Of a stretch of DNA of 64,000 nt, positions 52,073-60,888 are shown piece after piece. A program made the translations under genes and the position numbers. Position 1 is the first letter of the stretch, and each line of letters begins with the position of its first letter. The DNA is from Apilactobacillus micheneri (lineage in GTDB: Bacteria > Bacillota > Bacilli > Lactobacillales > Lactobacillaceae): positions 186,001 through 250,000 of the forward strand of contig NZ_POSO01000001.1 of the NCBI RefSeq assembly GCF_002993975.1, written 5' to 3'. The notes beneath the pieces were generated by a model. That model did no database searches, had not been told where the DNA came from, and was given only the letters and a program-made list of their open reading frames with translations.

Positions 52073-53371
52073 TTGGATTTATATTCTTATCATTATTTAA
52101 CTCACCCTAATACTTTTATCTATTACATATTACTAGTATTAGCAATTATCGTTGGTGGGTTTATTGTCTTTAACGGATTCAAATATATGCGTGATCGAAC
52201 TAATTTAAAATATCGTGATATGTTTATCATGCTTATTTTATTTGCGGTATTAGCAATTAGTTTATTATGTGCTAATATATTGCAACAAAATAATTCTAAT
52301 AGTCAAAATTCACAAACTGTGACTATGGTACAAAGAATTAGTAAAGACATGAAAGTTCCAAAGTCAAAAATATATACAAGTAGTACCCAACTAACTAATG
52401 GCATGACTATTTTAATTAATAAAAAGTATTATGAAGCTAACTTCAATTCAACATTTAATAGTTATAATTTAACCAAGAGTGGTTTGATTGATAATAATGT
52501 GAATATTCATAACGATGCACAATTAAATTTAGGACCAATTAATCAACAATATCTAACGATATTCTTTAAACTATTAATTGGGTTCGTAATGTTAGTAATT
52601 CAAATTAACCTTTCTGGGAAAGGTAATTTAGCACCTTCTAATGCCGTGGATCAACTACAAAACTATGTTCTTGGTGGTATTATTGGTGGTATGATTTATA
52701 GCGAATCAGTTACTACCCTACAATTCTTTATTGTGCTACTAATATGGTCATTAATTATCTTTGTTAGTCGTATTTTAATTCGCCAGAGTCAATTCTTCCG
52801 GAAAATGCTGGCAGGTGAACCTAAGAACATTATCAAGAATGGATTTATCAATGTTGATACTGCATTAAGAAATGGTCTTTCTGCATCTGATTTAGCATTT
52901 AAATTAAGAACTCAAGGTGTTCACAATTTTAAAGATGTCCAATCTGCAGTTCTGGAACAAAATGGTCAATTAACAGTTAATACATTTGGTGATGAATCAA
53001 TGAGTTATCCGGTCATTACTGATGGTAGTGTCAATATGGATGTTCTTGAAAGAATGGGCCATAGTGAAGAATGGATTAATAACTTAGTAGAAGAAAGCAA
53101 TAAAGAGATATCACAAATTTTCTTAGGTCAATATGTCGATGATCACTTAGTTATCATTTCATACCCTACTAAGCCTAGAAGACCTTGGTACTATGAACTT
53201 GGTGAACAAATGTCTACATTTAGTGCTAACCATAGTATTACCCCAGATCGTCTTAAAAGATCAAAATCAATGAAAAAATTGAAGGCATTTTCTCAAAGAA
53301 GACATCATGAAGGTAAAAATGATGAAAATCAAAGCGAGAAGAAAACCCCAAATCATCGTAATCGTAAATAA
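52073..53371 (+). CDS. Fused DUF3290-DUF421 membrane protein
   Basis: A protein of about 432 aa joining two families that are normally separate neighbouring genes in lactobacilli. Residues about 1-145 are DUF3290-like (two membrane segments, then a globular part with TNGMTILINKKYYEANFN). From about 155 it is DUF421/YetF-like: three membrane segments (LAPSNAVDQLQNYVLGGIIGGMIY) and the soluble domain with KNGFINVDTALRNGLSASDL and AVLEQNGQLT. A basic tail of about 60 residues ends the protein. TTG start at 52073 after AGGTGA; a GTG at 52064 overlaps that site. Function unknown; possibly a sensor-coupled membrane protein. Confidence 0.82.
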   Translation: MDLYSYHYLTHPNTFIYYILLVLAIIVGGFIVFNGFKYMRDRTNLKYRDMFIMLILFAVLAISLLCANILQQNNSNSQNSQTVTMVQRISKDMKVPKSKIYTSSTQLTNGMTILINKKYYEANFNSTFNSYNLTKSGLIDNNVNIHNDAQLNLGPINQQYLTIFFKLLIGFVMLVIQINLSGKGNLAPSNAVDQLQNYVLGGIIGGMIYSESVTTLQFFIVLLIWSLIIFVSRILIRQSQFFRKMLAGEPKNIIKNGFINVDTALRNGLSASDLAFKLRTQGVHNFKDVQSAVLEQNGQLTVNTFGDESMSYPVITDGSVNMDVLERMGHSEEWINNLVEESNKEISQIFLGQYVDDHLVIISYPTKPRRPWYYELGEQMSTFSANHSITPDRLKRSKSMKKLKAFSQRRHHEGKNDENQSEKKTPNHRNRK

Positions 53372-53377
53372 CTAAAT

Positions 53378-53416
53378 AAAAAGGACACTCACAAATAAAT
53401 GTGAGTGTCCTTTTTT
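53378..53416. terminator. Bidirectional terminator
   Basis: AAGGACACTCACA (53381-53393) pairs with TGTGAGTGTCCTT (53400-53412), with flanking A and T runs. Confidence 0.85.
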
Positions 53417-53427
53417 AATCAATAAGA

Positions 53428-54030
53428 TTATTTAAAAATTTTGAAACGTTTATCATCATCCATGTAATCTTTGTCACCAGCTGGTGATTCAATAGAACCA
53501 AAGTCCATTTCACCACGTAATTTCCAGCTTTCAGGAATATCAAATTCTTTAGCAACATCTTCGTCAATTAGTGGATTGTAGTGTTGTAAGTTAGCACCAA
53601 TTCCATTTTCAGCTAAGCCAGTCCAAACAGCATATTGAGCATTACCTTGTGATTGTTCTGACCAATCATAAAAGTTTTGTGCATATGATGGGAATTTATC
53701 TTCCAGGCCATGTACAACATCCATATCAGTAAAGTATAAAATTGTTCCAAATGCATTACTAAATGAATTAATCTTTTCAGTAGTTGCTTTAACTGCATCT
53801 TCTGATTTTAAATGTGGTTTTAAATTATTTAACACGATATCCCACAATTTTTTGTGATAATCATTAAATAAAATAACGGCACGGGTTGATTGACTATTAA
53901 ATGGTGTAGGAGCTTGTTTAATAGTTTCCTTAATAAAATCAGAAATTTCTTCAGGAGTTTGATCAACATTTTTACCTAAAGCGTAAATAGTACGACGTTG
54001 TTTTTGTAAATCTAATAAACTTGTCTTCAT
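53428..54030 (-). CDS. Nitroreductase family protein (Hbn1/YdfN-type)
   Basis: A 200-aa FMN-dependent reductase: KQRRTIYALG with the FMN-binding Arg pair, APTPFNSQSTRAVIL, and ENGIGANLQHYNP. This subfamily differs from NfsB by its short form and the SFSNAFGTILYF segment. Monocistronic with a shared terminator. It likely reduces lipid hydroperoxides, nitro compounds or quinones; substrate unknown. Confidence 0.87.
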   Translation of the reverse strand: MKTSLLDLQKQRRTIYALGKNVDQTPEEISDFIKETIKQAPTPFNSQSTRAVILFNDYHKKLWDIVLNNLKPHLKSEDAVKATTEKINSFSNAFGTILYFTDMDVVHGLEDKFPSYAQNFYDWSEQSQGNAQYAVWTGLAENGIGANLQHYNPLIDEDVAKEFDIPESWKLRGEMDFGSIESPAGDKDYMDDDKRFKIFK

Positions 54031-54171
54031 AAAAAGATCCCTCTTTCTTAAATTATTAAATAAATTATAACACTTACTTTTTATAAGTAAAGTTTTTTAA
54101 TAACTTTTTAAACATTTATAATTATCAATGTTATGATTTATTTATAATCATATTTTATTGAGGTAAAGAAA

Positions 54172-54495
54172 ATGTTCTATTATTTATTCCTATTTTTAGC
54201 CATTATTGGTGAAATTATTGGCACCAATTTATTAAAAATGTCCATGGGATTTTCTAGAATCGTTCCAGCAATAGGTGCAGTTATTTCCTTTGTATTATGT
54301 TTTTACTTCTTATCAATTGCTATGATTAAAATTCCTTTAAACATTACATATGCTGACTGGAGTGCAATTGGAATCCTAGTAACTACAATTATCGCAATTT
54401 TTGTGTACAAGGAACCAACTAATATTGCATCTATTATTGGAGTTGCATTTATCATTGTGGGCGTTATATTACTAAATCTATTTAGTCCAAAATAA
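54172..54495 (+). CDS. Small multidrug resistance (SMR/EmrE-type) transporter
   Basis: A four-helix, 107-aa proton-coupled exporter that works as a dimer. The essential Glu14 is in helix 1 (AIIGEIIGTNLLKMS), and the ITYADWSAIGI segment matches the family's helix 3 region. GAGGT ribosome site before ATG. Single gene, so probably a homodimer; toxicant or guanidinium-like substrate unknown. Confidence 0.92.
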   Translation: MFYYLFLFLAIIGEIIGTNLLKMSMGFSRIVPAIGAVISFVLCFYFLSIAMIKIPLNITYADWSAIGILVTTIIAIFVYKEPTNIASIIGVAFIIVGVILLNLFSPK

Positions 54496-54530
54496 ATACC
54501 GTTAAGTTAATAACTTAACGGTATTTTTTT
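54496..54530. terminator. Bidirectional terminator
   Basis: ATACCGTTAAGTT/AACTTAACGGTAT stem with a short loop, T run after and A-rich before; shared by the SMR and hemolysin III genes. Confidence 0.85.
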
Positions 54531-55200
54531 AAACATATAAATAAATGGAAAAGTACATCATAATTGTTCCTAAAAGTACAAATAAGTGCCAGATAACATG
54601 ACCAAAAGGAATTTGTTTAAAACTATAAATTACAGCTCCTAAAGTAAAGGCAATGCCTCCAAATAACAGTAAAAAGAAACCTGTAACTCCTAAATATTGA
54701 TATAACCTAACAATTCCTAAAAGGCACATCCACCCCATTACTACATACATCACTGTGGATAAAGTTTTATATTTACCCATCCAAATTGATTTATATACTA
54801 TTCCCATAATGGTTACTGCCCAAATGATTCCAAAAATAGTCCATCCTAGCCATCCTTGAATAGCAACTAAGCAGTATGGAGTATAAGTTCCAGCAATTAG
54901 TAGATAAATGGCTGAATGATCAAAAATTTGGAATAATTTTTCAGCACCTGTGAAATATAAGCTATGAAATAAAGTTGATGCTAGATAAAAAAGGATTAAT
55001 ATTCCACCATAAATTGAAAAAGTGGTGATTCGCATAGCACCACCTTCGAACGAACCATGGACAATTAGACAAATAGCTCCAGCTATCGCTAATAATACCC
55101 CTATTCCATGAGTAATGGCACTAAATATTTCATTTAATAAAAAATATTTTTTACTACCTACCCAAGTAATATTGTTAGCAGTTGTATTATCATTTTTCAT
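54529..55200 (-). CDS. Hemolysin III family (PAQR/YplQ-like) membrane protein
   Basis: A 223-aa seven-helix protein. The metal-binding pattern of the PAQR/HlyIII family is visible: SAITHGIG (first His), LFHSLYF with Ser/His, FDHSAIYLLIAGTYTP, and GHVIWHLFVLLG (last two His). Family members are implicated in membrane homeostasis or metal-dependent hydrolysis. GGAATG ribosome site before ATG. Confidence 0.92.
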   Translation of the reverse strand: MKNDNTTANNITWVGSKKYFLLNEIFSAITHGIGVLLAIAGAICLIVHGSFEGGAMRITTFSIYGGILILFYLASTLFHSLYFTGAEKLFQIFDHSAIYLLIAGTYTPYCLVAIQGWLGWTIFGIIWAVTIMGIVYKSIWMGKYKTLSTVMYVVMGWMCLLGIVRLYQYLGVTGFFLLLFGGIAFTLGAVIYSFKQIPFGHVIWHLFVLLGTIMMYFSIYLYV

Positions 55201-55281
55201 TTAATCATTCCTTACGTGTTATTTATTTATATTATATAACCACGTAATCTAGTTTTCAATACTAGATAATAGATAGTAAAA

Positions 55282-55311
55282 AAATAATCCCCATAAATGG
55301 GAATTATTAAA
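55282..55311 (-). terminator. Terminator of the Apf-like gene
   Basis: AATAATCCCCA/TGGGAATTATT stem with a one-base bulge, followed by U residues on the minus strand. Confidence 0.65.
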
Positions 55312-55314
55312 TAT

Positions 55315-55701
55315 TTAATACCAACCATGTGAAAGCCAAAAGTTTTTGGCTCCAAGCCATGAACCATAACGACTATTAGCGTAATGATCAGCAGTAAGTT
55401 CTTGATTACGTGCTGAATAGTTTCCATGATAAGAAGCAATTGATAATTGATATTTACCATAACAAGTACCATTGCTTGCATTATATGATCCACCTGATTC
55501 ACGAATAGCAATAAAACGTTTGGCAGCTGCATTAGCAGCAGATAAATTATTATGTTGACGTCTATGATGTCTATGTATATGTACGATATTTTGTCTATGT
55601 CTAGTATTAGCACTAGCATTATTTTGTGGTAATAAAAACAAAATCGCAGCGAATAATGTAACCACACTTAAAAGTGATATAAATGCTTTATTCGAATGCA
55701 T
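55315..55701 (-). CDS. Apf-type extracellular transglycosylase-like wall protein
   Basis: A small 128-aa exported protein: signal peptide about 1-31 (ending ASANT), a His/Arg-rich linker, and the C-terminal aggregation-promoting-factor domain with AIRESGGSYNASNGTCYGKYQLS, AANQELTADHYANSRYGSW-type repeats and the end FWLSHGWY. The domain is lysozyme-like with the catalytic-type Glu in RESGG. It probably helps wall maintenance or cell shape. A WalR-type box lies in its promoter. A long frame on the same strand (55227-55667) in another phase is a shadow. Confidence 0.87.
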   Translation of the reverse strand: MHSNKAFISLLSVVTLFAAILFLLPQNNASANTRHRQNIVHIHRHHRRQHNNLSAANAAAKRFIAIRESGGSYNASNGTCYGKYQLSIASYHGNYSARNQELTADHYANSRYGSWLGAKNFWLSHGWY

Positions 55702-55761
55702 ATATGTTTTTCCCTCCTTGAAATTACATAACGTAGCTTACATTATATTTCTTACGAAACG

Positions 55762-55789
55762 ATTATATTAAAGTTACATTTTGTTTACA
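55762..55789 (-). promoter_or_regulatory. WalR (YycF)-like box and promoter of the Apf-like gene
   Basis: On the minus strand TGTAAA-CAAAA-TGTAAC (55773-55789) fits the direct-repeat consensus TGTWAH-N5-TGTWAH, followed after five bases by TATAAT (55762-55767). It covers the -35 area. WalR controls autolysins and wall genes in Firmicutes. Confidence 0.7.
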
Positions 55790-55927
55790 TTTCTTTGCAA
55801 ATTGAAATATATTTACAAATTTAACCCATAGATTATCATACTCTAATAATTCATCTTGACTTTCTAATTAAATTGCAATATAGTTAGTTACATAAGTAAA
55901 TAACTAATTAATAAAGGAGATTATTTT

Positions 55928-56839
55928 ATGAAAGTGCTTGAAGTACAAAACTTAAACAAAAAGTTTGGGCAAAAGCAAGCTTTATTTAACGTTACATTTG
56001 ACGTTGAACCAGGTACTATCTTAGGACTTATCGGTCCTAATGGTGCTGGTAAATCTACAATTATGAAAAGCATTGTTGGTTTAACCAGTTATAATTCTGG
56101 ATCTATTAAAATTAATGGTGAAAGTTTAACTAAAAATAACCGTAAGAGTTTAAAAAATGTTGGTTCTATGATTGAATCACCTGCTCCTTATTTAAGCTTA
56201 ACTGGTTATCAAAACCTAAAATTGTTCAATGATGGATCAACTACAGATGGTGAAATTCAAGAAATTATGAAAGATACACAAATTAATTCATTCTGTAATC
56301 GTAAGGCTAAAAAATATTCACTAGGTATGAAACAACGTTTAGGAATTGCTATTTCATTGTTAAATCATCCTAAATTATTAATCTTAGATGAACCTATGAA
56401 TGGTCTTGATCCTCAATCAACGCATGACTTACGTGACTTATTATTGAAGTTATCAAAACGTGGTATTAGTGTATTGATTTCAAGTCATTTACTTGATGAA
56501 TTAGCTCGTATTGCTGATTACTATGTTGTAATTAATCATGGTCGTGTTGTTAAGGAATCAGATGCTAAGTCATTCCTATCAAGTGGTAAAAACAATATTA
56601 AATTTACCACTAACGATAACGAAAAAGCATACAATGCATTATTACAAGCTGGTTTTAAGGCTAAGATGAGTGATAAGACCGTTGAGCTTAAAGACGATGG
56701 CGATTCAATGAATAAAGCATTAGCTGCTTTAAATGATGCTGGTCTTGAAATTCAAGATGTTTCTAAGGACAAAGCTGACCTAGAAGAATCACTATTAAAT
56801 CTATTAACTGAAGATAACCAAAAGGAGGAAACTAAATAA
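55928..56839 (+). CDS. ABC transporter ATP-binding protein (NatA/BcrA-like)
   Basis: A 303-aa single-domain ATPase: Walker A GPNGAGKST, signature YSLGMKQRLGIA, Walker B LLILDEPMNGLD and the H-loop SSHLLDE. A C-terminal extension of about 90 residues follows, as in BcrA-type antibiotic-peptide exporters. AAAGGAG before ATG. Its stop overlaps the permease start, so the complex is coupled. Confidence 0.93.
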   Translation: MKVLEVQNLNKKFGQKQALFNVTFDVEPGTILGLIGPNGAGKSTIMKSIVGLTSYNSGSIKINGESLTKNNRKSLKNVGSMIESPAPYLSLTGYQNLKLFNDGSTTDGEIQEIMKDTQINSFCNRKAKKYSLGMKQRLGIAISLLNHPKLLILDEPMNGLDPQSTHDLRDLLLKLSKRGISVLISSHLLDELARIADYYVVINHGRVVKESDAKSFLSSGKNNIKFTTNDNEKAYNALLQAGFKAKMSDKTVELKDDGDSMNKALAALNDAGLEIQDVSKDKADLEESLLNLLTEDNQKEETK

Positions 56840-57585
56840 TGTTAACTCTATTAAGACAAGAAATTTATAAACAAATTCATGGTAAGTTTTATATTGGTTG
56901 GCCAATTGTAATGCTCTTGGCCTCATTAACTGCCGGATATTTTCTTACATCTGGAAAAAATCATGTTGATCATCAAGCATTTGCTTTTAATGTTTTTAAC
57001 GATAATATGGATTTAGTACTTATTGCAATGGTTGTATTTGCAAGTACTATTATGATTGGTGATTTTGCAAATAACACCGTTAAATATTTATTTTCGCGCC
57101 AATTTTCCAGATTACAAATTTTCATTTCTAAACTAGTTACTACATTCTTTATGTATATTTATTTAATTGTAATGAGCTATATTTTCACATTTATATCAAA
57201 AATGATTTTTGATCGTTCTGGTGATATGGGAATAAAATATATTAATCAAAATTTATTTAGTATTTCATGGTTGCTATTATTAATAATTCCAATGGTAATG
57301 TTAGTAAGTAACATTGTTAAAAATAATGGTGTAGCCATTGCATTAGGAATTGTATTCTTCTTTGCTTCAAGCATTGTTACTGCATTCTCAATGGTTCTAA
57401 TGAAAAAATGGGACATGTTAAAGTTTAATCCATTTAACTTTTTAAATGTATCTACTCAATTTGTTGATCATAGTGCAAAAACGGTAACAAATCTTTCATT
57501 AACTCAAATGGAAATTGGAACTGTTGTATATGCTCTAATTTTTACAGCAATTGCATACGTTATCTACAATCATAGAAACGTTTAA
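56839..57585 (+). CDS. ABC-2 type transporter permease
   Basis: A 248-aa protein with six membrane segments: NTVKYLFSRQFSRLQIFISKLVTT is the cytoplasmic coupling region typical of ABC-2/BcrB permeases. One-base overlap with the ATPase gene. Together with the second permease gene downstream it may form an exporter for peptide antibiotics or other toxic compounds; substrate unproven. Confidence 0.87.
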   Translation: MLTLLRQEIYKQIHGKFYIGWPIVMLLASLTAGYFLTSGKNHVDHQAFAFNVFNDNMDLVLIAMVVFASTIMIGDFANNTVKYLFSRQFSRLQIFISKLVTTFFMYIYLIVMSYIFTFISKMIFDRSGDMGIKYINQNLFSISWLLLLIIPMVMLVSNIVKNNGVAIALGIVFFFASSIVTAFSMVLMKKWDMLKFNPFNFLNVSTQFVDHSAKTVTNLSLTQMEIGTVVYALIFTAIAYVIYNHRNV

Positions 57586-57605
57586 TTCAAATTAAAAAAT
57601 TAAAT

Positions 57606-57645
57606 TAAAGCACCCTTTTTATCTTAATAAATTGGGTGTTTTTCT
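57606..57645 (+). terminator. Terminator between the two permease genes
   Basis: AAGCACCC/GGGTGTTT arms with a long loop and a T run. Stem short, so read-through is likely. Confidence 0.55.
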
Positions 57646-57718
57646 ATTGACTAGTTTTATGAACGTGATAAACTCATGACATGATTAACTTTCGTTAAAG
57701 ACCTAGGAGGTCAAAAAA

Positions 57719-58516
57719 TTGAGTGATTTATTAAAACAAGAAATGAATAGTCGTAATCGTAGAATTTTTAGTTTTATGGCATTAGGACTATTCATAGTGA
57801 CTATTATTATGGCCATTACTGGGATGGAAACTAGAACCTTAGATGGTTGGAAATGGATGAACCAATTTGGCGCTGTAACTGGTGTAATTGAATTATTAAC
57901 TACTATTATCGTTGCTACCAGATTTGCCGGACAAGAAAGCAATGCTCAGGTTAAAGAGAACATGAAGAATCATAGCAAGTCTTCAATCTTTTTTTCAAAA
58001 GTAATTACAATTTTAATTTCATATTTGATTCTATTATTAGTAGCAATTATTGCTGTAATATTGATGAAGTACTTAGTATTCCCTCACAAGCCTTTGGCTG
58101 GAACTTTAGCCCAAGAATTAAGTTGGGCAGTTCTTGGTAACATTGCTTATTTCTTTATTTTTCAATCATTCGTCATGATGATAATTGGATTTTGTAAAAC
58201 TTGGTATGGCGCAATTGCTTTTGGAGTTGCATGTACTTGGATTACAGAAATCATCGCTGGTATTTTCATGATTTTCATCTATACACACCGTAAATTAATT
58301 TACAATCCATTTAACTTCTTTTTCGTTGAAAAGCAAATTCAAGATGGTATGAAACATATGATGACTAGATTGCAATTACCAATGATCATTAAAGGATCAT
58401 TATTATATGCCTTAATTTTCTTTATAATTGCATTTATCATCTTTGTTTATTTCCGTAAATTTAATACATGGAATGATGATGAAGAAAAAAATAACCAAGA
58501 TACTAAAGAAGCATAA
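57719..58516 (+). CDS. Second ABC-2 type transporter permease
   Basis: A 265-aa, six-helix protein resembling the first permease (RFAGQESNAQVKENMKNHSKSSIFFSKVITI is its coupling region). It starts at TTG after a strong GGAGGT. It may share the ATPase encoded upstream or have its own promoter (a TTGACT -35-like box at 57647-57652, -10 unclear). An Asp/Glu/Lys-rich tail ends it. Confidence 0.82.
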   Translation: MSDLLKQEMNSRNRRIFSFMALGLFIVTIIMAITGMETRTLDGWKWMNQFGAVTGVIELLTTIIVATRFAGQESNAQVKENMKNHSKSSIFFSKVITILISYLILLLVAIIAVILMKYLVFPHKPLAGTLAQELSWAVLGNIAYFFIFQSFVMMIIGFCKTWYGAIAFGVACTWITEIIAGIFMIFIYTHRKLIYNPFNFFFVEKQIQDGMKHMMTRLQLPMIIKGSLLYALIFFIIAFIIFVYFRKFNTWNDDEEKNNQDTKEA

Positions 58517-58530
58517 TTAACAAATAAGTA

Positions 58531-58565
58531 AAGCATCGTAAATATTAATTTACGGTGCTTTATTT
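58531..58565 (+). terminator. Terminator of the ABC transporter genes
   Basis: AAGCATCGTAAAT/ATTTACGGTGCTT stem with one G-U pair, four-base loop and T-rich tail. Confidence 0.75.
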
Positions 58566-58604
58566 GTTTGCTTGACCAATTTTGATTTAGTGATATATTT
58601 TATA

Positions 58605-58633
58605 TTGTATGCAATTTATTGATACGCTATACT
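58605..58633 (+). promoter_or_regulatory. Promoter of the OhrR-like regulator gene
   Basis: TTGTAT (58605-58610), 17-base spacer, TATACT (58628-58633). A partly palindromic ATTGTATGCAAT stretch overlaps the -35 and may be the autoregulatory operator. Confidence 0.65.
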
Positions 58634-58668
58634 TTTATACATACTAGCAAAGAAAGGAGTTATATAAT

Positions 58669-59121
58669 ATGACAAATAAGATCACATTAGATAATCAAAT
58701 CTGTTTTCAAATTACCAGAGCACACCAATTATTTAACAAATTTTATCAAGAACCTTTAAGTAAATTCAATTTAACATATGTTCAATACATTACCCTATTA
58801 TCATTATGGGAAAAAGATGGGGTTACTGTAAATTATCTTAGCCAAAAATTGGGCTTATCTAATGGGACATTAACTCCATTATTAAAGCGACTAGAAAAAG
58901 CTGGTTGGATTACCAGAACTCGTGATAAAAAAGATGAACGTCGAGTATTAATTAAACTAACCGAACATGGTGCTAAACAAGAAGAACCTATTACAAGTAC
59001 TGTTCAAGGTTGTTTAAATAGTTTAGATTATGATGATGAAACTTTCAACAACACAATGAATACTATCTTAGACGTTCAAAATCGCCTTGAAAAATCTGAA
59101 GAAGCAAAAGAAAATAGCTAA
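58669..59121 (+). CDS. MarR-family regulator, OhrR-like (organic peroxide sensing)
   Basis: A 150-aa winged-helix repressor. The N terminus TLDNQICFQITRAH has the redox-sensing Cys (Cys12) at the OhrR position, then LTYVQYITLLSLWEKDGVTVNYLSQ; the wing TRDKKDERRVLIKLTEHG is typical. Such proteins release DNA when the Cys is oxidised by organic peroxides. No ohr gene is adjacent, so the targets may include its own operon or a distant ohr. AAAGGAG before ATG. Confidence 0.9.
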   Translation: MTNKITLDNQICFQITRAHQLFNKFYQEPLSKFNLTYVQYITLLSLWEKDGVTVNYLSQKLGLSNGTLTPLLKRLEKAGWITRTRDKKDERRVLIKLTEHGAKQEEPITSTVQGCLNSLDYDDETFNNTMNTILDVQNRLEKSEEAKENS

Positions 59122-59137
59122 TATTGTTTTTATTATA

Positions 59138-59166
59138 TTGACATCTGTCTATTCTCAGTATACAAT
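59138..59166 (+). promoter_or_regulatory. Promoter of the T-box-controlled permease
   Basis: TTGACA (59138-59143), 17-base spacer, TACAAT (59161-59166). Confidence 0.75.
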
Positions 59167-59171
59167 TATAA

Positions 59172-59420
59172 CAATTAATGAGAAAAGACATGACTATATT
59201 TACTAATGTTTCAGAGAGATTTAGCATCTTCTGTAAGTTAAATCATCATTAAAATATAATTACCACTTTTCAAAATATTTTTGGCGGATAATGCCAAATC
59301 AGATTGTTCTGTTAACGACTAATGAGAGTATATAGTGCTTTTTGCGCTATATAAATATGGGTGGAACCACGTAAAATTGCGTCCCTAGTACATTAATTTG
59401 TGCTAGGGACTTTTTTATTT
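59172..59420 (+). ncRNA. T-box riboswitch
   Basis: Fills the 337-base gap before the first AAT permease. The T-box sequence TGGGTGGAACCACG (59358-59371) is clear, preceded by a strong stem III (59329-59338 with 59344-59353) and followed by a competing terminator (59381-59410) and T run. Stem I is seen around 59174-59250 with AGAGAGA-type apical sequence and base pairing AATGA/TCATT. The specifier codon cannot be fixed by eye; candidates near the 3' side of stem I are ATC (Ile), TCA (Ser) and CAT (His). The T-box reads uncharged tRNA and raises permease expression when that amino acid is short. Confidence 0.9.
59381..59417 (+). terminator. T-box terminator
   Basis: GTCCCTAGTAC (59381-59391) pairs with GTGCTAGGGAC (59400-59410), then six T. 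Confidence 0.9.
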
Positions 59421-59458
59421 TCCTATAAACTCAAATATTTTAAAGAAGGTGAATAGTT

Positions 59459-60835
59459 ATGGCAGATAAAAACAATAATTTAGAAAGAAAACTTAGTGCT
59501 CGTCATATGAAAATGATTGCATTAGGTGGAACTATCGGTGTAGGACTATTTATGGGGGCTAAATCAACCATTGATTGGACAGGGCCTTCTGTTCTATTGG
59601 CATATGGAATCGCTGGATTATTCTTATACTTAATTATGCGTGCATTGGGAGAAATGCTATATGTTCATCCCATCACTGGATCATTTTCACAATTTGCTTC
59701 CATGTATATGCATCCTGTTTTTGGTTTCTTAACTTCATGGAGTAATATATTTCAATACTTAGTAGTTGGAATGTCCGAGGTAATTGCAATTGGTACATAT
59801 ATGCAATTTTGGTGGCCTAGTCTCCCTAATTGGTTACCAGGAATTGTTGCAATCATTTTCTTATGTATAGCTAACTTAATTTCTGTTAGTGCATTTGGTG
59901 AATTAGAATATTGGTTCGCACTAGTAAAGGTTGTAACTATTGTTGCAATGATAATTGTAGGATTGGTTTTAATTATCTTTGGCTTTAATGGAATCGGTCC
60001 TACTGGTATTTCAAATATTTGGAAATTTGGTTTCTTTGCTCATGGATTTAAAGGTTTCTTCTTTGCGTTAGCGATTGTAATTGCTTCTTATCAAGGAATT
60101 GAATTAATTGGGGTGACTGCCGGTGAAGCTGAAGATCCTAAACATACATTAGTGAAAGCTATTCAAGATACAATTGGTAGAATCTTAATTTTCTATATTG
60201 GTGCCATTTTTGTAATTTTAAGTATTTATCCATGGGATAAAATCAATTCTATTGGTTCTCCATTTGTCGAAACTTTCTCACAAATTGGAATTACATCTGC
60301 AGCCGCAATTATTAATTTTGTGGTTGTAACTGCTGCTCTATCCGGATCTAATTCAGGAATTTATAGTGCTAGTCGTATGTCATATCTATTAGCACAACAT
60401 CATCAAATCCCTAAAGTATTTAAAAAGTTAAATAAACATGGTGTCCCCTTTGTAGCCGTTATTAGTATTTCGGCTGGTATTTTATTAGGACTTGTATTAA
60501 ATGTTGTTCTTCCAATGATCAACCCTTCTGCGAACCAAATTTTCGTTTATGTATACAGTTCATCTGTATTACCTGGAATGGTACCTTGGTTTATCATTTT
60601 AATTTCACAAATTAGATTTAGAAAACAACATCCAGAAGAATTAAAAGGTCATCCATTTAAAATGCCTTTATCACCTTATACAAATTACATTACTTTAATT
60701 TTCTTACTAATTACATTGGTATTTATGTTTATTAATAATTCAACAAGAGTCCCATTAATTATTGGTATTATCTTCTTGATTATAATGACAATCATTTACT
60801 TTATGAAGTACAATAATAAATCTGAAAATAACTAA
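59459..60835 (+). CDS. AAT-family amino acid permease (copy 1)
   Basis: A 458-aa, 12-helix amino-acid/proton symporter of the APC superfamily: RHMKMIALGGTIGVGLFMG holds the substrate-binding turn, GPSVLLAYGIAGLFLYLIMRALGEM the second helix, and ELIGVTAGEAEDPKHTL the later consensus. AAGGTG before ATG. The T-box immediately upstream shows it imports an amino acid whose tRNA is sensed. A close paralogue follows directly. Confidence 0.93.
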   Translation: MADKNNNLERKLSARHMKMIALGGTIGVGLFMGAKSTIDWTGPSVLLAYGIAGLFLYLIMRALGEMLYVHPITGSFSQFASMYMHPVFGFLTSWSNIFQYLVVGMSEVIAIGTYMQFWWPSLPNWLPGIVAIIFLCIANLISVSAFGELEYWFALVKVVTIVAMIIVGLVLIIFGFNGIGPTGISNIWKFGFFAHGFKGFFFALAIVIASYQGIELIGVTAGEAEDPKHTLVKAIQDTIGRILIFYIGAIFVILSIYPWDKINSIGSPFVETFSQIGITSAAAIINFVVVTAALSGSNSGIYSASRMSYLLAQHHQIPKVFKKLNKHGVPFVAVISISAGILLGLVLNVVLPMINPSANQIFVYVYSSSVLPGMVPWFIILISQIRFRKQHPEELKGHPFKMPLSPYTNYITLIFLLITLVFMFINNSTRVPLIIGIIFLIIMTIIYFMKYNNKSENN

Positions 60836-60853
60836 TCGATAAATGCACAATAA

Positions 60854-60882
60854 TTGACAGATTAAGATATATATAATATATT
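60854..60882 (+). promoter_or_regulatory. Promoter of the second AAT permease gene
   Basis: TTGACA (60854-60859), 17-base spacer, TATATT (60877-60882); leader start near 60889. Confidence 0.7.
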
Positions 60883-60888
60883 TCTTAA

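Noticed and set aside
55227-55667. 146-aa open frame overlapping the Apf-like gene on the same strand
   Set aside because: Low-complexity hydrophobic shadow; the overlapping frame has the signal peptide and Apf domain.
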